Shown here piece after piece: positions 8,374 through 16,288 of a DNA stretch of 34,801 nucleotides (position 1 is its first letter; each line of letters opens with the position of its first letter). The position numbers were made by a program, and so were the translations under genes. This DNA comes from Spirochaetia bacterium. Lineage in GTDB: Bacteria > Spirochaetota > Spirochaetia > Treponematales > Treponemataceae. The stretch lies in assembly GCA_900769325.1 (NCBI GenBank), contig CAAGGF010000120.1:1-34801 (forward strand). The letters are read 5' to 3'. The notes under the pieces were generated by a model. It did not search any database, was not told where the DNA came from, and saw only the letters and a program-made list of their open reading frames with translations.

Positions 8374-8718
8374 TTACGAAATTACAAAACTCATGTTTCC
8401 GATTGTGACTTTATCACCGGAACTTAGGCGGACATATTTACCTTCAGGAATTTTCTGGCCGTTTAAGAATGTTCCATTTGTGCTGTTTTCGTCTTTCAGA
8501 AAATACGCATCTTTAATTTTTTGAATAATCGCGTGATGACGGCTTGCAAGTTTGTTGTCTACGACGATATCGTTGTCAGATTCCCGACCAATAGAAATTT
8601 TTGCAACGAGCTGAATCTTTTTTTTGTTGAACATAAGGTAAGAAACAGGTTTTGTATCAGCAAGTGCTCCAAGATGACGGCCAACCGGGCTTGTATTTGC
8701 AATAGTTTTATCTTCCAT
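8374..8718 (-). CDS. FHA-domain protein
   Basis: Small phosphothreonine-binding protein, 114 residues from the ATG at 8718. One FHA domain covers residues 28-114, with the binding motifs IGRE (43-46), SRHH (59-62) and NSTNGTFLNG (78-87) all intact. The 27-residue N-terminal tail contains Thr4, Thr9 and Ser10, possible phosphoacceptors. Single FHA proteins with a phosphorylatable tail (mycobacterial GarA is the known case) fold onto their own phosphothreonine; whether this protein does so is a guess. It is the first gene of the kinase operon. An upstream in-frame ATG at 8754 lies inside the predicted -35, so it is rejected. No Shine-Dalgarno precedes 8718, and a consensus promoter abuts the start. 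Confidence 0.9.
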   Translation of the reverse strand: MEDKTIANTSPVGRHLGALADTKPVSYLMFNKKKIQLVAKISIGRESDNDIVVDNKLASRHHAIIQKIKDAYFLKDENSTNGTFLNGQKIPEGKYVRLSSGDKVTIGNMSFVIS

Positions 8719-8725
8719 ACAAAAT

Positions 8726-8754
8726 ATTATACATTCAATTTTTATTAATGACAA
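8726..8754 (-). promoter_or_regulatory. Promoter of the FHA-phosphoesterase-kinase operon, leaderless
   Basis: On the minus strand TTGTCA (8749-8754), exactly 17 nt and TATAAT (8726-8731) are followed by seven bases and then the ATG at 8718. Predicted +1 is 8719 or 8718. There is no room for a ribosome binding site. Confidence 0.8.
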
Positions 8755-8795
8755 ATAATTTTTACACCTTAATTTTCAAACTTTCTTGTGCCGGG

Positions 8796-8824
8796 TTAAC
8801 AGTTTTTCTTTTTTCTTCTATAAT
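8796..8824 (+). promoter_or_regulatory. Promoter of the divergent HAD gene, leaderless
   Basis: TTAACA (8796-8801), a 17-nt spacer and TATAAT (8819-8824) are followed by AATTCT and then the ATG at 8831. Predicted +1 is the A of the start codon. It is back to back with the FHA promoter, with 41 bp between the two -35 elements. Confidence 0.8.
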
Positions 8825-8830
8825 AATTCT

Positions 8831-9475
8831 ATGAATGAAATAAAAGCAGTCATTTTTGACATGGACGGAGTTCTTCTTGATTCGGAGTCTCTTTCTGACA
8901 AAACATGGGAACAAGCCGCACAGGAATTTAAAATCAGCCTTTCAACAGAAACACTGAATAAATGCCGCGGAAGAAACAGAAACGACACAACACAGATTTT
9001 AAAAGATTTCTACGGCTCTGATTTTCCTTCCCTGCAATTTTTAGAAAGAACGAGCGAACTTTTTTTTCAGATGGAACAAAACGGTCTTCTTCATTTAATG
9101 CCGTATGCAAAAGAATGCCTTGAATATTTAAAATCAAAATACAGACTTGCCCTCGCTTCTTCAACAAGAAAAGAATCTGTTTACCGTCAGCTTACAAATT
9201 TAGGACTTTTCTCATATTTTGAAACCATTACAACAGGCGATATGGTCGTTCATTCAAAACCAGAACCGGAAATTTACACAATCGCCTGTAAATCAATCAA
9301 CGAAAATCCAAAAAACTGCGTTGCAATCGAAGACAGCCCAAACGGAATAAAAAGTGCATTCGGTGCAGGTTTGAAAACAGTAATGGTTCCAGACAGAATA
9401 AAACCATCAGCAAAAATAGAAGAGATGTGCTGGAAAATCATTCCGTCTTTAAGCCAGATACAAACGATTCTGTAA
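8831..9475 (+). CDS. HAD phosphatase, beta-phosphoglucomutase-like
   Basis: Predicted soluble HAD hydrolase of 214 residues, subfamily I. Motif I is FDMDGVLLDSE (nucleophile and acid/base Asp both present). The small helical cap follows directly. Motif II is LASSTRK, the Lys is in HSKPEPEIY, and motif III is AIEDSPNGIKSA. This set fits the beta-phosphoglucomutase/GS1-like/sugar-phosphatase group; which of these it is cannot be decided from sequence. The start at 8831 is preferred to one at 8786 because the promoter's -10 ends six bases before it and the family N-terminus fits. There is no Shine-Dalgarno. It ends at a terminator shared with gltX. Confidence 0.9.
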   Translation: MNEIKAVIFDMDGVLLDSESLSDKTWEQAAQEFKISLSTETLNKCRGRNRNDTTQILKDFYGSDFPSLQFLERTSELFFQMEQNGLLHLMPYAKECLEYLKSKYRLALASSTRKESVYRQLTNLGLFSYFETITTGDMVVHSKPEPEIYTIACKSINENPKNCVAIEDSPNGIKSAFGAGLKTVMVPDRIKPSAKIEEMCWKIIPSLSQIQTIL

Positions 9476-9520
9476 AAATGAAAAAGGACTTCCTGAAATT
9501 AAAGAAGCCCTTTCATTTTT
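9476..9520. terminator. Bidirectional terminator between HAD gene and gltX
   Basis: AATGAAAAAGGACTTC and GAAGCCCTTTCATT pair over a long stem (about 9477-9492 with 9504-9518) around an 11-nt loop. A-runs on one side and T-runs on the other serve both strands. It fills the whole gap between the two convergent stop codons. Confidence 0.85.
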
Positions 9521-11097
9521 TAAAACGCTTTTAAAGTTCTTTCGATTCTTTCAAGTGATTTTTCAACACCAAGAATGAGAATTGAACCCATAAGTGGCGG
9601 AGATACGCGGCTTCCTGTAACTGCCATGCGGATTGGCATCATAAAATCTCCAAGCTTAATGCCTAAATCTTCTGCCATTTTTTTTGCAAGTTCTTCCTGT
9701 TCTTCGTGAGATAAAGGCGGAAGGGCTTTTACAAAGTCTTTTGCTTTTTCAAGAACTTCTTTTGTTTTTGCCGCATCAAGTTTTTTTGGAATAATCTGTT
9801 CAACTGGAGGAACAGCCGGTTCTGTAAACAAAAAGTGAACCATTTCGGCAGCATCAGTAAGATATTTTAAGCGTTCTTTTATCAAAGGCATCAAAGACAA
9901 AAGTTTTTTCTTTACATCAGAAGATGACATATTCATTGATTTATCAACACAGAAAGGCTCTCCGTCATCTCCAAGTGCAACTCCAGAATATTCAGGACCG
10001 ACTTTTGGTGCCGGCTGAGGATTTTCAGGATTAATTTCAAGTGCTGCATCTCCTGTTCCTGTAATAAAAGGAAGCGTCCACTTGTAAAGTTCTTCATCTG
10101 AAAGCATGCGGATATAATTTCCGTTAAAATATTCAAGTTTTTTGTAATCAAAAACTGCCGGTGCCTTATTCAAATGTTCAAGGCTGAAAGAAGAAGCAAG
10201 TTCATCAAGCGTGTAAAATTCTTTGCCCTCTTCGTAAGAACATCCTAAAAGTGCAACATAATTTACGATTGCCTGAGGAAGGTACCCGCGTGCTCTAAAT
10301 TCGTTTACAGAAGTTGAACCGTGGCGTTTTGAAAGTTTTTTACCGTCGCTTCCGTTTACCATAGGAAGATGACAGAATTCAGGATGCTCCCAGCCAAAAG
10401 ATTTATACATCTGAACATGAAGCGGCGTTGAAGGAATCCACTCCTGAGCGCGCATTACATGACTTATTTTCATCATGTGGTCATCTACGATATTTGCAAG
10501 ATGATAAGTAGGAAAACCGTCTGACTTTAATAATACAGGATCTGGAGAGATATCTTCGTTTTTCCATTCAATGTCGCCTAAAATATGGTCATGAAAAACA
10601 GTTTTTCCTTCCATTGGAACTTTTAAGCGAATTACATAAGGTTTTCCTGCATCAAGATTTTTCTTTACTTCTTCAGGAGTTAAATGACGGCAGTTTCTGT
10701 CATAACCCGGAGCCATTTTATTTTCAGTCTGAATTTTTCTGATTCTTTCAAGGCGTTCTGCATCACAGAAACAGTAATACGCTTCGCCGTTTTCGATTAA
10801 TTTTTGAGCATACTGCTTGTAAAGTTCAAATCGTTCTGACTGAACATAAGGACCGTATTCACCGCCTTTATCCCCGCCTTCGTCCCATTTAATTCCAAGC
10901 CATGCCATTGTATCGTAAAGATTTTTTACATATTTTTCATCGTAACGGGTACGGTCAGTATCTTCGAGGCGAAGAATGAATTTCCCGCCTTTTGATTTTG
11001 CAAAAAGATAATTAAAAAGTGCCGTACGCACTCCACCGATGTGCTGCAAACCTGTAGGACTTGGAGCATAACGAACTCTGACTTCTTTTTCAGACAT
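9520..11097 (-). CDS. gltX: Glutamyl-tRNA synthetase
   Basis: Class I aminoacyl-tRNA synthetase that charges tRNA-Glu. The HIGH-type motif appears as APSPTGLQHIGG (residues 11-22) and the KMSKS-type motif as KKLSKRHG (253-260). FILRLEDTDRTR and the GCSYEEG region are typical of GluRS. Cys109, Cys111 and Cys136 could form the zinc site seen in some GluRS. Length is 525 residues, somewhat above the usual 470-490; the extra sequence includes a Pro-rich insert (about residues 355-400) in the C-terminal half. The start at 11097 is chosen because GAAGG lies seven to eight bases upstream. Whether it also charges tRNA-Gln (with GatCAB) cannot be told here. It shares a terminator with the HAD gene. 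Confidence 0.96.
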   Translation of the reverse strand: MSEKEVRVRYAPSPTGLQHIGGVRTALFNYLFAKSKGGKFILRLEDTDRTRYDEKYVKNLYDTMAWLGIKWDEGGDKGGEYGPYVQSERFELYKQYAQKLIENGEAYYCFCDAERLERIRKIQTENKMAPGYDRNCRHLTPEEVKKNLDAGKPYVIRLKVPMEGKTVFHDHILGDIEWKNEDISPDPVLLKSDGFPTYHLANIVDDHMMKISHVMRAQEWIPSTPLHVQMYKSFGWEHPEFCHLPMVNGSDGKKLSKRHGSTSVNEFRARGYLPQAIVNYVALLGCSYEEGKEFYTLDELASSFSLEHLNKAPAVFDYKKLEYFNGNYIRMLSDEELYKWTLPFITGTGDAALEINPENPQPAPKVGPEYSGVALGDDGEPFCVDKSMNMSSSDVKKKLLSLMPLIKERLKYLTDAAEMVHFLFTEPAVPPVEQIIPKKLDAAKTKEVLEKAKDFVKALPPLSHEEQEELAKKMAEDLGIKLGDFMMPIRMAVTGSRVSPPLMGSILILGVEKSLERIERTLKAF

Positions 11098-11156
11098 ATT
11101 TATACCTTCCATAAAATATATTTTATAACGATTAGCAAAGGGAAAAAGTTTTTTTA

Positions 11157-11211
11157 AGATTCCCTTATAAAGTTTTTTTATTATATTAAAAAAATTAAGT
11201 CTAGGGAATCT
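11157..11211. promoter_or_regulatory. 9-bp inverted repeat upstream of gltX
   Basis: AGATTCCCT (11157-11165) and AGGGAATCT (11203-11211) are a perfect inverted repeat 37 nt apart, around an AT-rich core with -10-like hexamers on the minus strand. It lies between the GNAT stop codon and the gltX start. No T-run follows, so an operator or leader structure is as likely as a terminator. I could not assign a good -35 for gltX. Confidence 0.35.
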
Positions 11212-11237
11212 CTTGAAAAATTATTTTCAGATTGTTT

Positions 11238-11777
11238 TCATTTTACCATGACGATTCCAGAATCTGTTTTCCCGAAAGAATTTGCAAAAGCACCTTCAAT
11301 TGTAAATGAAATTTCAAATCCCGAATTTTCATAAATGTGCCGGGCAGAAAGCCATGTTTCGTTTACAAGAAGAATTTTTTTCTCCAAAAGAATTCCGTCA
11401 TCTTTTAAAAGATTTTCAATAAAATCAAGAGAATCCTGAAAAAGTTTTTTCCCGATTCCCTTTCCGCGCATTTTTTTTAAAATTGCAAACGAAGAAATGT
11501 AAAGATTTTTCCCCCTTTCAAAGAAAAAATCTTCAATGTCGTGTCCTATTTTAAAAGAAGAAAAATCTTTAGGGAAATTTTTCCACAGTTCGCTTGAAAA
11601 ATACCCGAAAACTTCACTGGAAGAAGAATCTTCAAAAACTAAAAATCCTTTCTGAAAAAACTGAAGCCTTTTTTCAAAAACTTCCCGATTTTCCGAAATC
11701 TCTGGGATGAAAGATTCATTTTCAATCTGCATGATTTTATCTAAATCACTTTTCTGTGCATTTCTGATTCTGTACAT
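11238..11777 (-). CDS. GNAT-family N-acetyltransferase
   Basis: Predicted acetyl-CoA-dependent acyltransferase of 179 residues. The N-terminus (MYRIRNAQKSDLDKIMQIE) is the usual beta1-alpha1 of GNAT proteins. The acetyl-CoA pyrophosphate loop is MRGKGIGKKLF (about 103-113). The following ARHIYENSGF segment is the conserved motif B region. The substrate is not evident; the RimI-like layout allows a protein N-terminus or a small amine. No Shine-Dalgarno precedes the ATG, and the promoter's -10 ends six bases upstream. It lies between clpB and gltX on the same strand, separated from clpB by a terminator. Confidence 0.88.
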   Translation of the reverse strand: MYRIRNAQKSDLDKIMQIENESFIPEISENREVFEKRLQFFQKGFLVFEDSSSSEVFGYFSSELWKNFPKDFSSFKIGHDIEDFFFERGKNLYISSFAILKKMRGKGIGKKLFQDSLDFIENLLKDDGILLEKKILLVNETWLSARHIYENSGFEISFTIEGAFANSFGKTDSGIVMVK

Positions 11778-11783
11778 AAAAAA

Positions 11784-11812
11784 ATTATGTAGCGGATAGA
11801 TTTTTTTTTCAA
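11784..11812 (-). promoter_or_regulatory. Promoter of the GNAT gene, leaderless
   Basis: On the minus strand TTGAAA (11807-11812), a 17-nt spacer and CATAAT (11784-11789) are followed by six T and the ATG at 11777. Predicted +1 is the A of the start codon. Confidence 0.7.
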
Positions 11813-11883
11813 GTGAAGGAAAGGCTCAAATCTTATCCGGCGTTTTTAAAATTATTTTTAAATTGAAAAAACTTGCACGAAAA

Positions 11884-11935
11884 CAAAAAATCAAGCTCCA
11901 GAATGACAGAATTTGCCAAGCCGGAACTTGATTTT
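11884..11935 (-). terminator. Rho-independent terminator after clpB
   Basis: On the minus strand AAAATCAAGTTCC (11935-11923) pairs with GGAGCTTGATTTT (11899-11887) with one G-T pair, followed by TTG and a T-run. The loop contains GTCATTCTGGAGC, so this terminator may derive from the GTCAT-type repeat family. Confidence 0.8.
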
Positions 11936-11942
11936 CTGATTT

Positions 11943-14549
11943 TTAACTGAAAATGAGTTTTTCGCCGTCTGAAGAAACTTTTATCATCGAACCTTCAATG
12001 TATTTTCCTTCCAGAAGTTCTTTTGAAAGAGGATTTTCAAGGTAAGTCTGAACTGCCCTTTTTACAGGACGAGCCCCGAACGCCGGGTCATAACCTTTTT
12101 CAGAAAGAAATTCAACTGATTTTTCATCAAATTCGATTAAAAGTCTCTTTTCCGAAAGCCTTTTTCTTACGCGCTCAAGTTGAAGTTTTACTATTGAACC
12201 GATTGATTTTTTATCAAGTTTTTTAAACATGACAATTTCATCGATTCGGTTTAAAAATTCAGGACGAAAATGCTGTTTTAAAAGCGCATCGATTTTTTCC
12301 TGAACAGCCTGGCTCACACAAGAATTTTCATCTTCCTGTGCCGTTGCAGAATCTTCCAAGATAAGCTCGCTTCCAAGATTTGATGTCATGATGATAATTG
12401 TATTTTTAAAATCTACAACACGCCCCTGACCATCAGTGAGCCTTCCGTCATCTAAAACCTGAAGAAGAACATTGAAAACATCCGGGTGAGCTTTTTCAAT
12501 TTCGTCAAACAGAACTACGCTGTACGGACGACGCCTTACTGCTTCTGTAAGCTGTCCGCCTTCATCATAGCCCACATATCCCGGAGGTGCTCCAATCAGC
12601 CGCGTAACACTGAATTTTTCCATGTATTCAGACATATCCAGGCGCGTAAGGGATTTTTCATCGTTGAAAAGGAAATCTGCGAGTGTCTTTGCAAGTTCAG
12701 TTTTTCCAACACCGGTAGGACCAATAAACAAAAACGAACCTAAAGGCTTATTCGGGTCGCTTAAACCGCTTCTGTTTCTGCGGATTGCATCACTTACAGC
12801 CTTAACGCCTTCTTTCTGCCCGATAACGCGCCTGTGAAGAACATCTTCAAGCTGAAGATACTTTTGCTTTTCACTTGTCATCATTTTGCTCACAGGAATT
12901 CCAGTCCAGCTGCTTACAACGCGGGCAATATCTTCTTCGGTAACTTCCTGTCTCAAAAGAGATGTGCGTTCAGGATTGTCTTTTTTTGCATTTTCTGCTT
13001 TTACGGCATCATCCAGTTCTTTTTGAAGAGAAGGAATTATCGAATATTTTAATTCTGCGGCTTTATTTAAATCTCCTTCACGCTCGAATTTTTCCTGTTT
13101 AAACCTTGCATCTTCAAGCTGTTCTTTTAATTTCCTACTTTTATCGATAGACGCTTTTTCGTTCTGCCACTGCATTTTCATTGCATCGCGTTTTACAGTA
13201 AGGTCTGCAAGTTCTTTTTCGAGTTTAGAAAGCCGTTCTTTTGAAGCCTCATCCTCTTCTTTTGAAAGCGACTGTTTTTCTATAGAAAGCTGTAGAATTT
13301 TTCGCTCTATCTGGTCAAGTTCCGTAGGCTGACTTTCGATTTCCATTTTTAACCTGGAAGCCGCTTCATCAACAAGGTCAATCGCCTTATCCGGTAAAAA
13401 TCTTGTAGTTATATAACGGTCTGAAAGAATTACAGCCTCAACTAAAGCCTCGTCATTAATTCTGACTCCATGATGAATTTCGTATTTTTCACGCAAACCA
13501 CGCAGAATTGCAATCGTATCTTCAACAGTCGGTTCTGCACAGAAAACCTGCTGAAACCTTCGTTCAAGGGCAGCGTCTTTTTCGATGTATTTTCTGTATT
13601 CGTCTAAAGTTGTCGCACCGATTACATGAAGTTCTCCCCGGCTCAATGCAGGTTTTAAAAGATTGCTTGCATCCATTGAACCTTCCGAAGCACCGGCTCC
13701 AACAATCGTATGAAGTTCATCAATAAAAAGAATAATCTGACCTTCTGATTTTGAAACTTCCTGAATAACGGCCTTTAACCTTTCTTCAAACTCGCCCCTG
13801 AATTTTGCACCGGCAACGAGACTTCCCATATCAAGTGAAAGGAGCCTTTTGTCTTTTAAAGAATCAGGCACATCTTTTGAAGCAATTCGGCGTGCAAGTC
13901 CTTCTACGATTGCCGTTTTTCCGACACCTGGTTCCCCGATTAAGACAGGATTATTTTTTGTACGGCGGCAGAGAACCTGCATAACACGCCTGATTTCTTC
14001 ATCACGCCCGATTACAGGATCGATTTTGTCCATTCTTGCTCTTGCCGTCAAATCCGTGCAGTATTTTTCCAGAGAACGCATTTTTGCCTCCGGGTCATTT
14101 GAATCTACAGTCTGATTTCCGCGTACAGCTTTAAGGCTTTCAAGAACAGAATTGTAATTTATTCCGTTTTTACGAAGAAGCTCTCCAGTCCTGCTTTCAG
14201 AATTTGTCATTGAAAGAAGAAGATGCTCGCATGAAAGATACTGGTCTTTCAATTTTGCCATTTCATCTTCTGCCTTTGCGAGAACTTTCTGAAGGGCATC
14301 TGAAAAACGCATCTGAGTATTTCCAGTTACTTTTGGATACGAATCAAGTAAATCATCTACCTGTTTTTGCAAACCTTGAGCATTTACTCCTACACGCTCA
14401 ATTATTGGAGAAACAATTCCGTCTTTTTGAGACAGTAACGATGAAAGAAGATGTTCCAATCCAATTTCGCTGTGGTCATTTTTTTGCGCCAGGGCACTTG
14501 CATTTTGAAGTGCATCCTGAACCTTTAATGTAAATTTATCGTAATCCAT
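11943..14549 (-). CDS. clpB: Disaggregase ClpB
   Basis: Hexameric AAA+ chaperone that pulls proteins out of aggregates together with DnaK. Order: Clp N-domain repeats (1-145); first AAA+ domain with Walker A GEPGVGKT (205-212) and Walker B ILFIDELH; a coiled-coil M domain with heptad-rich sequence (about 395-525); second AAA+ domain with GPTGVGKT and VVLFDEIEKAHPD; then the C-terminal domain. Length is 868 residues, normal for ClpB; the M domain excludes ClpA and ClpC. The ATG at 14549 has AAAGG only one base away, too close for a Shine-Dalgarno, while a -10 ends six bases upstream. It is probably monocistronic. No HrcA CIRCE element is visible upstream, so heat control would have to act another way. 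Confidence 0.97.
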   Translation of the reverse strand: MDYDKFTLKVQDALQNASALAQKNDHSEIGLEHLLSSLLSQKDGIVSPIIERVGVNAQGLQKQVDDLLDSYPKVTGNTQMRFSDALQKVLAKAEDEMAKLKDQYLSCEHLLLSMTNSESRTGELLRKNGINYNSVLESLKAVRGNQTVDSNDPEAKMRSLEKYCTDLTARARMDKIDPVIGRDEEIRRVMQVLCRRTKNNPVLIGEPGVGKTAIVEGLARRIASKDVPDSLKDKRLLSLDMGSLVAGAKFRGEFEERLKAVIQEVSKSEGQIILFIDELHTIVGAGASEGSMDASNLLKPALSRGELHVIGATTLDEYRKYIEKDAALERRFQQVFCAEPTVEDTIAILRGLREKYEIHHGVRINDEALVEAVILSDRYITTRFLPDKAIDLVDEAASRLKMEIESQPTELDQIERKILQLSIEKQSLSKEEDEASKERLSKLEKELADLTVKRDAMKMQWQNEKASIDKSRKLKEQLEDARFKQEKFEREGDLNKAAELKYSIIPSLQKELDDAVKAENAKKDNPERTSLLRQEVTEEDIARVVSSWTGIPVSKMMTSEKQKYLQLEDVLHRRVIGQKEGVKAVSDAIRRNRSGLSDPNKPLGSFLFIGPTGVGKTELAKTLADFLFNDEKSLTRLDMSEYMEKFSVTRLIGAPPGYVGYDEGGQLTEAVRRRPYSVVLFDEIEKAHPDVFNVLLQVLDDGRLTDGQGRVVDFKNTIIIMTSNLGSELILEDSATAQEDENSCVSQAVQEKIDALLKQHFRPEFLNRIDEIVMFKKLDKKSIGSIVKLQLERVRKRLSEKRLLIEFDEKSVEFLSEKGYDPAFGARPVKRAVQTYLENPLSKELLEGKYIEGSMIKVSSDGEKLIFS

Positions 14550-14555
14550 ACCTTT

Positions 14556-14584
14556 AAAATACGAATAAATTTTTAAAATGACAA
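14556..14584 (-). promoter_or_regulatory. Promoter of clpB, leaderless arrangement
   Basis: On the minus strand TTGTCA (14579-14584), 17 nt and TATTTT (14556-14561) are followed by AAAGGT and the ATG at 14549. The -10 is imperfect (four of six), but the spacing is the same as in the other leaderless cases. Confidence 0.6.
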
Positions 14585-14616
14585 GTTTTTTTTAAATATT
14601 AATTTTAAAGGTTTCC

Positions 14617-15408
14617 TTATTGAAGGACGAGGCGGTCTGTCGTAATTGAAGTTTTTCTGATTTGTTTAAACCGAAGATTTAAGTCTTCTAAAGTAAGATT
14701 TTCTTTTTCTTTTCCTGAAATATCGAGAATGACTTCTCCTTTATCCATCATTATAAGCCTGTTTCCGTAAGAAATTGCGTGCTGCATATTGTGAGTAATC
14801 ATCATAACAGTAAGATTGTAAGCATTTGCAAATTCTTTTGTAAGTTTCATTACGATTTCAGCATTTGAAGGATCTAACGCCGCTGTATGTTCGTCCAAAA
14901 GAAGAATTTCAGGTTTTGACATCACAGCCATCAAAAGAGTAAGTGCCTGCCTCTGCCCGCCTGAAAACTGGTCAACATTATCGTTTAAACGATTTTCAAG
15001 ATTCATATTAAGTTTTTCAAGTTCTTTTTTAAACTGATTTTTTACTTTTGCCGTCTGACTGAATTTTAAACCTTTCCACCCCTTTTTACTTGAAACAGTC
15101 ATGTTATCCAGAAGCGACATTCTTCCTGCCGTTCCCAAAAGCGGATTTTGAAAAATTCTCCCGATAAATGAAGAACGCTTATATTCAGGGAGTTTTGTAA
15201 TGTCTTTTCCGCCTAAAAAAATCTTTCCTTCTGTAGGATTTAAGTTTCCAGAAATTACATTGAACAAAGTTGATTTTCCCGCTCCGTTTGAACCGATTAC
15301 AGTCACAAAATCGCCTTTTTCAATGTTCAGGTTTATGTTTTTTAACGCTTTATTTTCGTCGAAAGTTCCTTGATTAAAAACGATTGAAACATCCTTGATT
15401 TCTAACAT
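14617..15408 (-). CDS. ABC importer ATPase (TrpZ/COG1101-like)
   Basis: ATP-binding subunit, 263 residues, of the importer formed with the two genes upstream. Walker A is GSNGAGKS (39-46), the Q-loop is GRIFQNP, the signature is FSGGQRQAL, and Walker B is EILLLDEHTAALDP. The sequence is of the LivF-like type that pairs with LivH-like permeases. The gene overlaps the permease gene by 7 nt, and AAGGA lies upstream of the ATG, so translation is probably coupled. No convincing terminator follows. Confidence 0.92.
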   Translation of the reverse strand: MLEIKDVSIVFNQGTFDENKALKNINLNIEKGDFVTVIGSNGAGKSTLFNVISGNLNPTEGKIFLGGKDITKLPEYKRSSFIGRIFQNPLLGTAGRMSLLDNMTVSSKKGWKGLKFSQTAKVKNQFKKELEKLNMNLENRLNDNVDQFSGGQRQALTLLMAVMSKPEILLLDEHTAALDPSNAEIVMKLTKEFANAYNLTVMMITHNMQHAISYGNRLIMMDKGEVILDISGKEKENLTLEDLNLRFKQIRKTSITTDRLVLQ

Positions 15409-16286
15409 TTCTTTTTCCTTCCGTTTGAAATGATAAGGCAGATTATGATTAAAACGCCGGTGATGAATTTTAAATCGTTGCTTCCAAGACCTACAACATG
15501 CCCGTAACTTCTTCCAAAGTACATTATTCCCCTGTAAATTATTGAACCGATTATTACGCGCAAAGTCTGAAGTTCGATTCTATTTGAACGGATTATAAAC
15601 TCACCAATCATTAAAGATGCAAGACCGCTTACGATGATTCCAGTTCCACTTCCGACATCTGCAAAACCGCTGTACATAGAAGCAAAAGCTCCGGCTAAAG
15701 CTGCAAGTCCGTCTCCTGCACAAACACCGATAGCCCTTACAATCTGCGGATTTACGCCTTGTGAAATTATCATCTGAGGATTTGCACCTAAAGCCCCCAT
15801 CGTAATTCCAAGGTCGGTGTGATAAAAAAGATTTAAAACGACAAGAAGAAGAATTATAAAAATCAAAACAAACAGCAAAATTCCAGCCTCTGACGGAAGA
15901 AAACTGTTCTTTTCAAAAAATTCTGTAATCTCTGTGAACGGCGTTTTTATTTTCAAGAAAGAAAGGTTTGCCCTGTTCCCCATAATCCGCAAATTTACAG
16001 AATAAAGCATTGTCATCGTAAGAATTCCTGCAAGCAAATCAGGAATTTTTAATTTTGTATAAATTACCGAAGTAAAAAGACCTGCAAAAACTCCGCCCAA
16101 AAAAGAAAAAATTAATGCAAGGTAAGGCGGAATACCTGCGCTCAAAGAAACTGCAAGAATACAGCCTCCCATTGGAAAAGCACCATCAACCGTCATATCG
16201 CAGAAATTTAAAACGCGGTACGACATGAAAACGCCGAGAACCATTATTCCGTAGATAAAGCCTTCTGTAAGGATGCTGTAAATCAT
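15402..16286 (-). CDS. ABC importer permease (TrpY/COG4120-like)
   Basis: Inner-membrane permease of 294 residues with about eight hydrophobic helices and the LivH-type (BPD_transp_2) pattern: N-terminal RVLNFCDMTVDGAFPMGG, and later GVNPQIVRAIGVCAGDGLAALAGA. It forms the channel for the ligand delivered by the lipoprotein encoded two bases upstream. A few polar residues (FCDMTVDG) in the first membrane segment match the COG4120 branch rather than classic branched-chain amino acid permeases. The ATG at 16286 has only a weak GGA upstream and follows the previous stop by two bases, so translation is probably coupled. Confidence 0.9.
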   Translation of the reverse strand: MIYSILTEGFIYGIMVLGVFMSYRVLNFCDMTVDGAFPMGGCILAVSLSAGIPPYLALIFSFLGGVFAGLFTSVIYTKLKIPDLLAGILTMTMLYSVNLRIMGNRANLSFLKIKTPFTEITEFFEKNSFLPSEAGILLFVLIFIILLLVVLNLFYHTDLGITMGALGANPQMIISQGVNPQIVRAIGVCAGDGLAALAGAFASMYSGFADVGSGTGIIVSGLASLMIGEFIIRSNRIELQTLRVIIGSIIYRGIMYFGRSYGHVVGLGSNDLKFITGVLIIICLIISNGRKKKC

Positions 16287-16288
16287 AA

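Noticed and set aside
8719..8754. Longer FHA protein starting at the ATG at 8754
   Set aside because: That start lies inside the -35 of the best promoter, has no ribosome binding site, and adds 12 residues unlike anything in FHA proteins.
14550..14616. CIRCE or other heat-shock operator before clpB
   Set aside because: No TTAGCACTC-type inverted repeat is present in the gap; only the promoter elements are seen.
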